Below are positions 34,704 through 43,420 of a stretch of DNA of 64,000 nt, piece after piece. This DNA is from Acerihabitans sp035013185 (GTDB lineage: Bacteria > Pseudomonadota > Gammaproteobacteria > Enterobacterales > Enterobacteriaceae). The notes beneath the pieces are model-generated. The model had not been told where the DNA came from and did no database searches. It saw only the letters and a program-made list of their open reading frames with translations. The stretch lies in NCBI RefSeq assembly GCF_035013185.1, contig NZ_JAYGJO010000001.1:248001-312000 (forward strand). Reading direction: 5' to 3'. Positions within the stretch are counted from its first letter, which is position 1. Each line of letters begins with the position of its first letter. The translations under genes were made by a program, and so were the position numbers.

Positions 34704-34917
34704 GCGGCAATGCCATTGATCAGCAAAAGAACGTAATCGTTCTCACCACCCATTCCAACTCATTTAACACCGATACCATCACACCGGCTGGAAAAGTCAC
34801 CGCATAGTTTCTCTATAATTCTCGCAACAGGATATGTCGTATTAACCGGTGGAGAGGGCCGCTTCAGGCCGCTTGATGAAACAGGAAGTTACTGAGACAA
34901 GGTGGATTTCGGTCTGA
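34704..34917 (+). pseudogene. Possible frameshifted C-terminal gene fragment, unidentified
   Basis: Directly after the IS tip, one frame reads a sensible peptide ending HSNSFNTDTITPAGKVTA (stop near 34807). A second frame continues with ILATGYVVLTGGEGRFRPLD and ends ETGSY (stop near 34917). The two together look like the end of one protein split by a frameshift. I do not recognise the protein. Confidence 0.3.
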
Positions 34918-35084
34918 ATGCAATAGGCCCCTCGTCCTTTGGGGCAGATTGAAAATTAAGGTTACATCGTTATTTCCAATAAAGCTGTTTTTGGATAGTT
35001 GGTGATATTATAAAGTCACGCCAAATACTAGTGACGATACTTTTAGAATGAACCTCGTGCACAGCGATATGGCGGGTTGGCAAT

Positions 35085-35309
35085 GTGACACCAGAGATCG
35101 CGCAATACGGAGCAGGCATGACCGGTAATTCTGGTGATGAACTGACCAATCCAGCACTGCTCCCTCGATTTTTGCAGACGGAGTTTCAGGCCCGCAGGCT
35201 GAATGGGCTATTGCTCGTTCTGGTCAATCCTTGCGGTCTGCTGCTGATGGCAACGCTTATGGTGAATCTTTCCGCCGCAAGCCCTGTGGATGCGGCGCAA
35301 CAGAAGTGA
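35085..35309 (+). CDS. Doubtful small ORF with one hydrophobic stretch
   Basis: A 74-codon frame (GTG start; ATG possible at 35118) with a hydrophobic stretch LNGLLLVLVNPCGLLLMA. There is no convincing ribosome site and no known family. It may be a chance frame or relic. Confidence 0.2.
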   Translation: MTPEIAQYGAGMTGNSGDELTNPALLPRFLQTEFQARRLNGLLLVLVNPCGLLLMATLMVNLSAASPVDAAQQK

Positions 35310-35353
35310 TTTCCAGTAAAGGTTACGGTGCGCTAACCTACTGTGGTTTTGTC

Positions 35354-35380
35354 ATGATGGCGGCCAAGGGCTGCCATCAT
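35354..35380 (+). promoter_or_regulatory. Strong hairpin just upstream of the DUF1460 gene
   Basis: ATGATGGCGGCC and GGGCTGCCATCAT form a 12-pair stem with one G-U pair, about 14 bases before the GGAGGAGG ribosome site. There is no U-run after it. It could be the terminator of an upstream transcript or a structured leader. Confidence 0.4.
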
Positions 35381-35402
35381 AATACCCTCTCTGGAGGAGG
35401 AC

Positions 35403-36212
35403 ATGCGTAAATATATACCAGCGCTGCTGGCAGTTTCACTCATAGGATGCGTTGGTGGCCATCAGCCCATGGCGCAAGCCGGTTTACCCGCGGTGGATAT
35501 CGATAACGGCACCTTGGCCAAAATCGACCAGATCATTGTCGGCCAACGCGCCCAGGCGTCGCAGCGCGATCTGGGTGAGCGCATCACGGCCATTTCCGCC
35601 AACTTTTTAGGCACGCCTTATGTCGCAAACCGACTGGTGGGTTCACATCGTGTAGCGGAACGGCTGGTTATTGATTTTCGCGGGGTCGATTGTTTTACTT
35701 ACCTGGATTATGTCGATGCACTGAGTAAATCCACCAGTCCGGAACAATTTAACGATCGGCTCAGGCAAACCCGCTATATCAATGGTGATGTCAGCTACGC
35801 GCACCGAAAACAATTTTTTACCGACTGGTCATCTTTATTGCCCTTAAACGCCATGGATATTACCCGCGCTGTCAGCCCCAGTGCCATCACTATCCTTAAG
35901 ACGCTCAACCAGACTGCCAACGGAGGCAAGATTTTTCCGTCGTTAGGCGTTGAAACCCGTGCTGTCAGCTATATCCCGGCCAAGGCTGTCAGCAGTGCGG
36001 TCATCGGCCGGCTAAAAAGCGGCGATTTTATCGGTATCTATACCCCGACGGCCGGTATGGATGTCACCCATACCGGAATTTTTATCATGACCGACCGAGG
36101 ACCGGTATTACGAAATGCGTCTTCCCGCGCGGGGTATCGAAAGGTCGTGGACTCGCCCTTTTTGGCCTACATCAGAAAGACCCCGGGTATTGTAGTGCTC
36201 AGGGCTATATGA
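35403..36212 (+). CDS. DUF1460 lipoprotein, NlpC/P60-like fold
   Basis: A 269-residue exported protein. The N-terminus is a lipoprotein signal with lipobox SLIGC (Cys at about residue 16). The DUF1460 domain is a papain-like (NlpC/P60 superfamily) fold related to bacterial N-acetylmuramoyl-L-alanine amidases. The likely catalytic Cys lies in FRGVDCFTYLDYV and the likely His in VTHTGIFI. The strong ribosome site GGAGGAGG fixes the ATG. It probably acts on peptidoglycan fragments in the periplasm (inference from family). It is monocistronic. Confidence 0.8.
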   Translation: MRKYIPALLAVSLIGCVGGHQPMAQAGLPAVDIDNGTLAKIDQIIVGQRAQASQRDLGERITAISANFLGTPYVANRLVGSHRVAERLVIDFRGVDCFTYLDYVDALSKSTSPEQFNDRLRQTRYINGDVSYAHRKQFFTDWSSLLPLNAMDITRAVSPSAITILKTLNQTANGGKIFPSLGVETRAVSYIPAKAVSSAVIGRLKSGDFIGIYTPTAGMDVTHTGIFIMTDRGPVLRNASSRAGYRKVVDSPFLAYIRKTPGIVVLRAI

Positions 36213-36341
36213 GTTGTTGGGGGTTGTCACCGTTTCTTTTATCAGCGCATCGCCGGAGATGCAGGTCAACCGGATTCTGACCGAAGACAAAAGGATCACC
36301 ACTAGTGGTATTCTCGCTGAGTATAACCGGGCGAAAAATTG

Positions 36342-37112
36342 TTACTTTTCCGCCATCCATGCCAGTACGTCTTCAACGTTCAGCACGTCGGCATAACGGG
36401 CGTTCAAATCCAGCAAGGTAAAATCCAGCAGCGACTTACTGCGATCGCCAATCACCTCGCGGGGAAGGATGACGTGCATTCCCTGCTGGAACGCCTCGAT
36501 GGCGGTGGCGCGGATGCTGCCGCTGGCAGTAGCACCCGCCAGGATAAGCGTATCGATACCCTGGCTGGCCAGATAACCCATCAAATCATCATGATGGAGA
36601 TCGGAAATGTAGCAGGTCTCTTGGCAGCGGTCGAATGGGATATCAGCCAGTGCATCATCGATCTGGTTGAGATAGCTATCGTCTTTGAGGACGGTCAGCG
36701 AGGGGAATTTTTTGCCCCACAGCCGGGAAAATTCATGGTCCGCCCGGTAGATGGTTTTCGTGAAGATCCTCGGCAACTGATGGTCGCCGGCCTGGGTCAG
36801 TAGGCGATGGAGCGCTATTTTATCCAACGGTGTGCTGATCGCCAGGGTTGAACCCACATCCAAAAATGCATGGGTGACATCGCGCACCAGCACCGCTGCC
36901 CGCTGGCCGAAGCCAATTTTGCCAGCGAAGCCAACCTGTGCGTAAATGCGCTGGATTTCGTCGGCCAGATAACGCCGCTGACCACCTGGGGTATAGACCA
37001 CCTTGAGTCCGAACGTTTTGACCTCACCGTTTTCCTCCAGCCGACGCAATGTGCTGGCGGAAATGCCTAACATCCTGGCCGCATCGGAGACCGTCAGCAG
37101 TTTATCGTACAT
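36342..37112 (-). CDS. MerR-type HTH fused to an isochorismatase-like domain, nucleophile Cys replaced by Ser
   Basis: The 256 residues contain two domains. Residues 1-55 form a MerR/excisionase-type helix-turn-helix (LLTVSDAARMLGISASTLRR, then TPGGQRRYLADE). From about residue 70 comes a cysteine-hydrolase (isochorismatase/N-carbamoylsarcosine amidase) domain: catalytic Asp in VLVRDVTHAF and the late motif ATASGSIRATAIEAF. Active relatives read SGC at that place; here the codon is AGC, Ser. The later block REVIGDRS fits the carbamoylsarcosine amidase branch. It is probably a regulator whose dead or altered hydrolase domain senses a ligand. It lies downstream of an amidase and a truncated binding-protein gene on the same strand, which may be its targets. 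Confidence 0.8.
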   Translation of the reverse strand: MYDKLLTVSDAARMLGISASTLRRLEENGEVKTFGLKVVYTPGGQRRYLADEIQRIYAQVGFAGKIGFGQRAAVLVRDVTHAFLDVGSTLAISTPLDKIALHRLLTQAGDHQLPRIFTKTIYRADHEFSRLWGKKFPSLTVLKDDSYLNQIDDALADIPFDRCQETCYISDLHHDDLMGYLASQGIDTLILAGATASGSIRATAIEAFQQGMHVILPREVIGDRSKSLLDFTLLDLNARYADVLNVEDVLAWMAEK

Positions 37113-37225
37113 GGTGGTGTGTCCTGGAATTTCAGATGAAAGTCAACGTTGCGCCGAGGAAAAGATATTATACGGTGAAGCTGCCCGGCTGTCGCGCCCC
37201 CAGTACAGAGGCGCAATGAGATCGT

Positions 37226-38596
37226 TTACTGCCGACAAACTGGGGGTAGGAGAGTATGCCAGTCGGTTAACTGCTGGAAACGCATACCGAGATCCACCAG
37301 TGCCTGCTCGTTGCCGGTGCGGGCTATCCACTGAATGCCGATAGGTAGGCCAGAGGAGGAGAACCCAACCGGCACAGTGAGCGTAGGCACACCCGCGTTT
37401 GTGAAGGGCATATTGAACGCCGGCGAGCCGGTGCGTTCCAGGCCATGGGGCGCCAGCGTTTGGGTTGCGGGCGTCATCAGAATGTCCACATCATCGAACA
37501 TCGCTGCCAACTCTGCCTGGTAACGAGCCCGGCAATGCTGCGCCTGCAGATAGTCATGGGCCGACACGGCCATGCCTTCGCGCAGAAATTCCTGCAGGTA
37601 CTGACCATAACGCTCAGGGGTGCGTGTGAACGTCTCCCGGTGATAGTTGGCGCATTCGGCCATCATTACCGTCTGATGGGCGGCATTGGCAGCGATGAAG
37701 CTGTCCGGCATGCCAACAGGTTGTAGACTGGTCCCGGCATTTTCCAATAGTGTCATCGCCTGTTGGCAAGCGCTTAGAATAGCATCATCGGCGCTGGCGA
37801 AATATGGATGCTCTACTATACCTATGCGCAAGGGGCCACACTCCCGGCAGACCAAGGGCGCGAAGAGCAGGCGCTCGGTAGCGGGATCGCGGGCGTCGGG
37901 GCCGGCAAGCGCGTTATACACCAGTATGGCGTCCTCTACACTGAGCGTAAACGCACCCACATGATCCAATGTCTCACTCACCGGGATCACCCCGGCTTTG
38001 CTGATGCGGCCATAGCTGGCCTTCAATATTGAGACGCCGTTAAAAGCCGCAGGGCGTGACAAAGAACCGGCGGTCTGAGTGCCAAGTGTCATCAGCGCCA
38101 TGCGTGCGCCCATGGCGGCAGCGGAACCACTGCTCGATCCCCCCGGTGTATGCGCCGGGTTCCAAGCATTGCTGGTTGCCGGTGGAGTACCGAGGTTGGC
38201 GAATTCAGTCGTGGAGGTTTTGCCAAGCAACTGCGCTCCCTGCGCGTGCAACCGGTCGATGACACTGGCGTTATCCTGAGGTACAAAACCCTTGAGCACA
38301 CGAGATCCGGCTTCGGTAGCGATGCCCTGGGTAAAGAAGATATCCTTGGCGCCATAAGGAATGCCGAACAACGCGGTCTTGCTGGCAATGGCGCCCAGCT
38401 GTTTATCCAGTTCGCGCGCGCGCAGACGCGCCGCGTCCCCATTCAACCGAACCCAGGCTTTCACCTGCGGATCGCGTAATGCGATCCGGGTGAAAAAATG
38501 CTCCAGCAGTTCACTGGGCGACACCTTGGCGTCCTGCAATTGACGCCGGGTTGCGGCGATGCTGGCGAACGCCGAGGCGTCCGATAAACATGTCAT
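37226..38596 (-). CDS. Amidase signature family hydrolase
   Basis: A 456-residue amidase-signature enzyme. The Ser-cisSer-Lys triad is visible: Lys in PYGAKDIFF, the Gly/Ser-rich GGSSSGSAAAMG, and the nucleophile Ser in TQTAGSLSRPAAF. The C-terminus has the family block TLTVPVGFSSSGLPIGIQW. A ribosome site AAGGAAGAG precedes the start, and it follows the binding-protein gene by 13 bases. It would hydrolyse an amide taken up by the (now broken) transporter. The substrate cannot be named. Confidence 0.88.
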   Translation of the reverse strand: MTCLSDASAFASIAATRRQLQDAKVSPSELLEHFFTRIALRDPQVKAWVRLNGDAARLRARELDKQLGAIASKTALFGIPYGAKDIFFTQGIATEAGSRVLKGFVPQDNASVIDRLHAQGAQLLGKTSTTEFANLGTPPATSNAWNPAHTPGGSSSGSAAAMGARMALMTLGTQTAGSLSRPAAFNGVSILKASYGRISKAGVIPVSETLDHVGAFTLSVEDAILVYNALAGPDARDPATERLLFAPLVCRECGPLRIGIVEHPYFASADDAILSACQQAMTLLENAGTSLQPVGMPDSFIAANAAHQTVMMAECANYHRETFTRTPERYGQYLQEFLREGMAVSAHDYLQAQHCRARYQAELAAMFDDVDILMTPATQTLAPHGLERTGSPAFNMPFTNAGVPTLTVPVGFSSSGLPIGIQWIARTGNEQALVDLGMRFQQLTDWHTLLPPVCRQ

Positions 38597-38609
38597 ATTT
38601 TACTCTTCC

Positions 38610-39290
38610 TTATTGTTGAGCGGCAAACTGTGGGTCGACAACTTTCTCGTAGGGCATGTCGCCGGTGATATTACCGACGAATTTCTGGATGTTGATAGCG
38701 GTGGCTAACGCCTCGGGGCTGATACGGGTGTTGGCGGGATACACGTTGCTGTCTATCATGCGTTGTACCGCCGCATCCACCAGTTTGCCGTCCAACGAAC
38801 CAAACTCCTTACGCGCCACTTGTTTGGCGATATCCGGGTGTAGGCGGATAAATGCCAGGGATTCATTGATGGAGCCAACAAATCGCCGCACCAGATCCGG
38901 ATTATCCTGAATCAGTTTCTCCGAGGTATTAATGGTGGAAAAAGCATACTGCGGATAGTCCTTGGTAAAATCATAAATAACCTTCAATCCCTGTCCCACG
39001 CCCTGATCAACCTGAGGTTCATAGGCGACCGCCACATCGGCTTGACCCGCTAGAACGGGTCCCAGCTCCGAGCCGTTCTGCACTTCCTGGATCTTGACAT
39101 CTTTTTTCGGGTCAAGATGGTTTTGCTGCAGCAATCTCAGCAACAGGGTATTGGAAGTCCCGGGTGCCAAGCCCACGGCGATACGTTTGCCTTTGAGTGA
39201 GGCTGGGCCACTGAAGTCAACGTTCGACTTAGCTAATATCCATACCGGCGCGCTGTTGGCGACCGCACTAACCGCTTTGACCTGCCCGCC
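38610..39290 (-). pseudogene. 5'-truncated ABC substrate-binding protein
   Basis: Homology to NMT1/SsuA-type periplasmic binding proteins begins abruptly at GGQVKAVSAVANSAPVWILA and runs to a normal C-terminus (PYEKVVDPQFAAQQ). The signal peptide and first lobe are missing; the open frame upstream to 39404 encodes unrelated low-quality sequence. Transporter permease and ATPase genes are also gone. A deletion joining this gene to the region before murP is the simplest reading. Confidence 0.7.
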
Positions 39291-39519
39291 CTGGCTTGGG
39301 CAGATCCTGTGCTTATAATGGCGGTAATTTATTGTGAAATAGGCAAAGGGTTCATCAATAGGTATCGATAGGCGTTTTACGTTATATTTGTCTCTTGGGA
39401 TCAATACCGACGTTATTGATATCTACGCAATAGACAACGCCCAAACGCGGCGCGAAACTGACAATAACAACAATATTATCCGGGCAGTCTCACCAGAAAC
39501 TGAACAGGGCGTCAATCCG

Positions 39520-40965
39520 ATGGCAAAAATTAATGGGATAATGATCGAACACATCGTTGATCATGTTGGCGGTCGCGACAATATTATTGTTTGCGGTAAC
39601 TGTATGACGCGGTTGCGTCTCACCCTTAAGGACCAAGATCAAGTCGACCGGGATGCACTGAAAAAAATCGCCGGTGTGATGGGCGTAATCGAGGGAGACC
39701 AGCAGTTACAGATCGTTTTGGGTCCTGGCAAAGCACAAACCGCTGCGGATATGATGAATGCCTTATTGGGCCGCGCTGAGACCAACGACACCGATGTCCC
39801 CCGCGACCTCGGTGCCATCGCCTTAAAGAATAAAAAGCAGCTCAGATCGCAACAAAACAGCGCAATTCAGAACTTTTTCACCAAGTTCGCCACCATATTT
39901 ACCCCGCTGATCCCCGGTTTTATCGCTGCCGGATTGCTGCTGGGGATTGCCACTCTGCTAGAACAAAGCCTGGTCATCGGCGTTGCGTCACCCAATGCCT
40001 GGACGATTGGCATCATCGGCTACATGAAAGTATTCAGTAAAGGCTTGTTTGCTTTTTTGAGTATTCTGATTGGCTATAATGCGCAAAAGGCATTTGGTGG
40101 CACGGGAGTGAATGGCGCCATTATTGCCTCGCTGTTTGTGCTTGGCTACGTCCCGGACGCCAAGGTCGGTTATTATTCAGGTATCGACAGTTTCTTTGGC
40201 CTGCCTATCGATCCCAGAGGCAGCATTATCGGCGTGCTGATCGCCACGATTCTGGGGGCCTGGGTCGAACGTACGGTGCGCAAATGTATACCCGATAACC
40301 TGGATATGATTTTGACCTCGATGATCACCCTGTTAATCATGGGGGCGGTGACGTTTGTGGTTATCATGCCGGCAGGAGAGGTTTTATACAACGGCATGTC
40401 ATGGCTGTTTTTACATTTGAACGGTAACCCGTTCGGCAGTGCTGTTCTGGCGGGGTTATTCCTGCTCGCGGTCATGTTTGGCATTCATCAAGGGTTTGTC
40501 CCGGTTTATTTCGCTTTAATGGATGCCCAAGGATTCAATTCGTTGTTTCCAATCCTGGCTATGGCCGGTGGGGGTCAGGTGGGGGCGTCAATGGCGTTGT
40601 TTGTCAGGGCAAAAACCGGTTCGGTGCTACGTACCCAAATTAAGGGGGCCATCATCCCGGGCATTCTCGGCATTGGAGAGCCTTTGATTTACGGTGTGAC
40701 GCTACCTAGGGTAAAACCGTTTGTCACGGCCTGTCTTGGGGGCGCCATCGGCGGGTTTTTCCTGGGAACCATCGCTTATTTGGGACTCCCTATCGGCCTC
40801 AATACTGTTTTTGGTCCCTCCGGCATTGTGTCTATTCCGCTGATGACGTCCGCGCAGGGCATCTATGCCGGGATGATGGTGTATATAGCCGGGCTATTGG
40901 TATCTTACACGGCCGGTTTCATTATCACCTGGTTTTTCGGCAGCAAGAATGTTGATCTGAGTTAA
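39520..40965 (+). CDS. murP: PTS N-acetylmuramic acid EIIBC component MurP
   Basis: It transports and phosphorylates N-acetylmuramic acid, lacking its own EIIA as in E. coli, where it uses the glucose EIIA. It is 481 residues from ATG 39520 (begins MAKINGIMIEH); the open frame extends upstream to 39388 without a ribosome site. The IIB domain carries the phospho-Cys in CGNCMTRLRL. The IIC domain shows TIFTPLIPGFIAAGLLLGIA, QAFGG-like KAFGGTGVNGAI, GLPIDPRGSIIG and GIGEPLIYGVTLPR. The etherase gene murQ and regulator murR are not beside it, unlike E. coli. Confidence 0.92.
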   Translation: MAKINGIMIEHIVDHVGGRDNIIVCGNCMTRLRLTLKDQDQVDRDALKKIAGVMGVIEGDQQLQIVLGPGKAQTAADMMNALLGRAETNDTDVPRDLGAIALKNKKQLRSQQNSAIQNFFTKFATIFTPLIPGFIAAGLLLGIATLLEQSLVIGVASPNAWTIGIIGYMKVFSKGLFAFLSILIGYNAQKAFGGTGVNGAIIASLFVLGYVPDAKVGYYSGIDSFFGLPIDPRGSIIGVLIATILGAWVERTVRKCIPDNLDMILTSMITLLIMGAVTFVVIMPAGEVLYNGMSWLFLHLNGNPFGSAVLAGLFLLAVMFGIHQGFVPVYFALMDAQGFNSLFPILAMAGGGQVGASMALFVRAKTGSVLRTQIKGAIIPGILGIGEPLIYGVTLPRVKPFVTACLGGAIGGFFLGTIAYLGLPIGLNTVFGPSGIVSIPLMTSAQGIYAGMMVYIAGLLVSYTAGFIITWFFGSKNVDLS

Positions 40966-41005
40966 TCCGGGCTACTCGTTGGGGCGGAATCTGAATATTC
41001 CAGAC

Positions 41006-41038
41006 GAAAAAAAACCAACCACAAGTGGTTGGTTTTTC
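41006..41038. terminator. Bidirectional terminator between murP and tRNA-Pro
   Basis: AAAAACCAACCAC and GTGGTTGGTTTTT form a strong stem flanked by A- and T-runs. It can end murP on the plus strand and the tRNA transcript on the minus strand. Confidence 0.85.
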
Positions 41039-41049
41039 TCGGGATAGTT

Positions 41050-41126
41050 TGGTCGGCATGAGAGGATTCGAACCTCCGACCCCCGACACCCCATGACGGT
41101 GCGCTACCAGGCTGCGCTACATGCCG
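41050..41126 (-). tRNA. proL: tRNA-Pro (GGG)
   Basis: The 77-base gene folds as a normal tRNA with acceptor CGGCATG/CATGCCG and encoded CCA end. The anticodon loop reads TGGGG with anticodon GGG. It matches E. coli proL almost base for base and lies beside yejM, as in E. coli. It forms the right edge of the accessory region. Confidence 0.95.
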
Positions 41127-41204
41127 ACTGCATGGGCGCCTATACTACCTTGTCCTGCGTTGAATGCAATAGCCCATTGAATTGATTGCTTTAGATTTAA
41201 ACAG

Positions 41205-42980
41205 TTAATTGGCAATAAAGCGTTTTTCATCTGTCAACACCTGTAAAAGCAGCGGCAGTTGGGGTTTTTCCCGACGTAATAGGTTACCCCGCAGGTCAAA
41301 GGTGAGATAACTCCCGTTGTTTTGCAACCAAATAGTTTGCGTCAGCGTATTGATGGCCAAGGTACCGCTTTCAGCGCTGACCACCCAGGCATGACGCCGA
41401 CGCGGGGCAAAGAGATCCTCACCTTGGGTGTAGTCGCTGTCATCGGTGTTGGTGTGCAGCAAACGGCGCATCAATGTCTCGGTAACATCATTATGGCCGG
41501 TCAATTTGCTGACTGTCTGTGCCGGTGTACCTGGCCAGTGTACAATCAACGGCACCTGCAGCTGGTACCGATTAAGTTGGGTGCCGACTTCGTCATGGCC
41601 ATTAGCCTGATCGTTTAACTCCAGGCCGTTAGCCGCAGTGATGACCACCACGGTATGGTCCAGATCGCCTTTCTCGCGCAGTGTAGACAAAATTTGGTCG
41701 ATATAACCATCAAGATGTTGTGCGCCCTGTTGGTAATGGGCCACCAGACCAGCGCTGTTATTTTGCGTGGTGCTAACATCGGTGCCGTTGAACTCCACAT
41801 AAGAGAACCACGGGGCGCTGCCCTTGAACGTGGTTCGCCATTGTTGCCACTGCTGGACGGTTTGGGCATCCGTTTGTCGTTTGGGTTCCGGCAGACTGAA
41901 ATCGGTCAATAGTGCCTGGCGATCCAGTGGACTGCTAAACCCGTTCGAGGAGAACAGGCTTAACTGATAACCCTGCTTGGCTAAAGCGTCCAGCAGCACC
42001 GAGGTTTTACGCGCCGCCATCACGCCATCTAGATAGGATGCGGAAATGCCGTAAAACAGTCCAAACAGCCCGGTATCAGTGCGATTGCCGGTGCTAAAGT
42101 GATTGAGAAAGCGAATATTGTCACGGCCAAACTGTTTTAATGCTGGCATCCGTTGGTCGATAGTCTGGTTACGTAACGCCCCGGTGGTGATCAGCAACAG
42201 ATTATAGCCACTGCCTTGGTCTTGAAACGTGATGGGACTTAACGGATATTCCACTGCCGCCGCATCGGGGTTGCCTTGCTCAATGAGCCGTCGTTCGTAC
42301 GCTTGAGCATTAAGTAGACCATGGCGTTCCAGAAAACGGCGCGCGGTCATCGGGTAGGAGAGCGGCAGATTGGAGCGCTGCATGGTGATTGACCGGTAGA
42401 AATTGGCATCCGCCCAGATATACATGATGTGCGAGGCAAAAAAAGCACAAAACAAGAGGGTCGCCACCGGTTTGCCGATCCTGAGCCGGTTGAGGCTGCG
42501 CAGCTTCTGCCAAGACCAGGTGGCGAACAGCATTTCGATCAGAAAGATCACCGGGATACCGATAAACATCAGTTGCCAGTCGCGCGCCAACTCACCGGGG
42601 TCGGGGTTGACCACCAATTCCCAGACGAATGGATTAAGATGCAGATGGAAACGGGTGAAAACCTCGGTATCAACCAAAAGCAAGGTCAGAGCAGATGTGG
42701 CGATAATGGCCGATAAAAAGCGCATCAGGCGCTGCGACATCACCACAAACGTCAGCGGGAACACTACCAGCAAATACAAAGTGAACCCGATAAAACTGAA
42801 GTGCCCGATCCAACTGCTTAAGGCGTAAATGCGTCCCAGTAGAGATCCGGGCCAATCGGCGACAAATAGATAACGGCTGCCAAGCCCTAGGCTAAGCAGA
42901 ATATTGAAAAGTGCAAACCAGTGACCCCAGCTGATCATCTGGGAAACCTTGTCACGGTAGCGCTGGCTATTTGTCACCAT
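41205..42980 (-). CDS. yejM: Inner-membrane LPS regulator YejM (PbgA/LapC)
   Basis: An inner-membrane protein that senses lipid A and controls LpxC degradation through LapB. It has 591 residues (E. coli 586). Five membrane segments occupy the first 190 residues, followed by a linker with a basic stretch (ERHGLLNAQAYERRL) and a sulfatase-like periplasmic domain (LLLITTGALRNQ, GYQLSLFSSNGF, HDEVGTQLNRYQ). It is transcribed with yejL upstream. Confidence 0.95.
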   Translation of the reverse strand: MVTNSQRYRDKVSQMISWGHWFALFNILLSLGLGSRYLFVADWPGSLLGRIYALSSWIGHFSFIGFTLYLLVVFPLTFVVMSQRLMRFLSAIIATSALTLLLVDTEVFTRFHLHLNPFVWELVVNPDPGELARDWQLMFIGIPVIFLIEMLFATWSWQKLRSLNRLRIGKPVATLLFCAFFASHIMYIWADANFYRSITMQRSNLPLSYPMTARRFLERHGLLNAQAYERRLIEQGNPDAAAVEYPLSPITFQDQGSGYNLLLITTGALRNQTIDQRMPALKQFGRDNIRFLNHFSTGNRTDTGLFGLFYGISASYLDGVMAARKTSVLLDALAKQGYQLSLFSSNGFSSPLDRQALLTDFSLPEPKRQTDAQTVQQWQQWRTTFKGSAPWFSYVEFNGTDVSTTQNNSAGLVAHYQQGAQHLDGYIDQILSTLREKGDLDHTVVVITAANGLELNDQANGHDEVGTQLNRYQLQVPLIVHWPGTPAQTVSKLTGHNDVTETLMRRLLHTNTDDSDYTQGEDLFAPRRRHAWVVSAESGTLAINTLTQTIWLQNNGSYLTFDLRGNLLRREKPQLPLLLQVLTDEKRFIAN

Positions 42981-43005
42981 AAATCAATCTTGACAGTATT
43001 GAATG

Positions 43006-43239
43006 TTAATGGGAATCGGAATCGGCTGCCCGCACGGACGACAACAAGGCCGCACTGAATGAATTGGCCAAGGTCTGGCGTTGTTCCGGCGCCACGCTGG
43101 TATTGATCACATGGGTAATCATATTCCCTAATACCATTAATGCCAGATCTGTGGGGGTACGGTGTTTGTCCAACACCGCCGACAGCTCGGTCAGCAAAAT
43201 TTCAACCTGTTCGTCACTATAACGGGATGCTTGCGGCAT
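43006..43239 (-). CDS. yejL: Conserved small protein YejL
   Basis: A 77-residue DUF1414 protein (E. coli 75). It begins MPQASRYSDEQVEILLTEL, the family hallmark. The function is unknown; it precedes yejM by 25 bases in what looks like one unit. Confidence 0.93.
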   Translation of the reverse strand: MPQASRYSDEQVEILLTELSAVLDKHRTPTDLALMVLGNMITHVINTSVAPEQRQTLANSFSAALLSSVRAADSDSH

Positions 43240-43420
43240 AATATAGTCTTCATAGCCTATTAAAGTTCGCTATCTTACCGTATCAACTCCTCTTTTTCCG
43301 CTTTTTTATCGCGCTAACGCGGTGCGACGCATACTCAATGCTTATCCTGCACACAACATTGGTTGCGGTTTCGGGCTATTCGGTGGTTGAATACGCCCCT
43401 GACCTGAAGGAGAAAAAATC

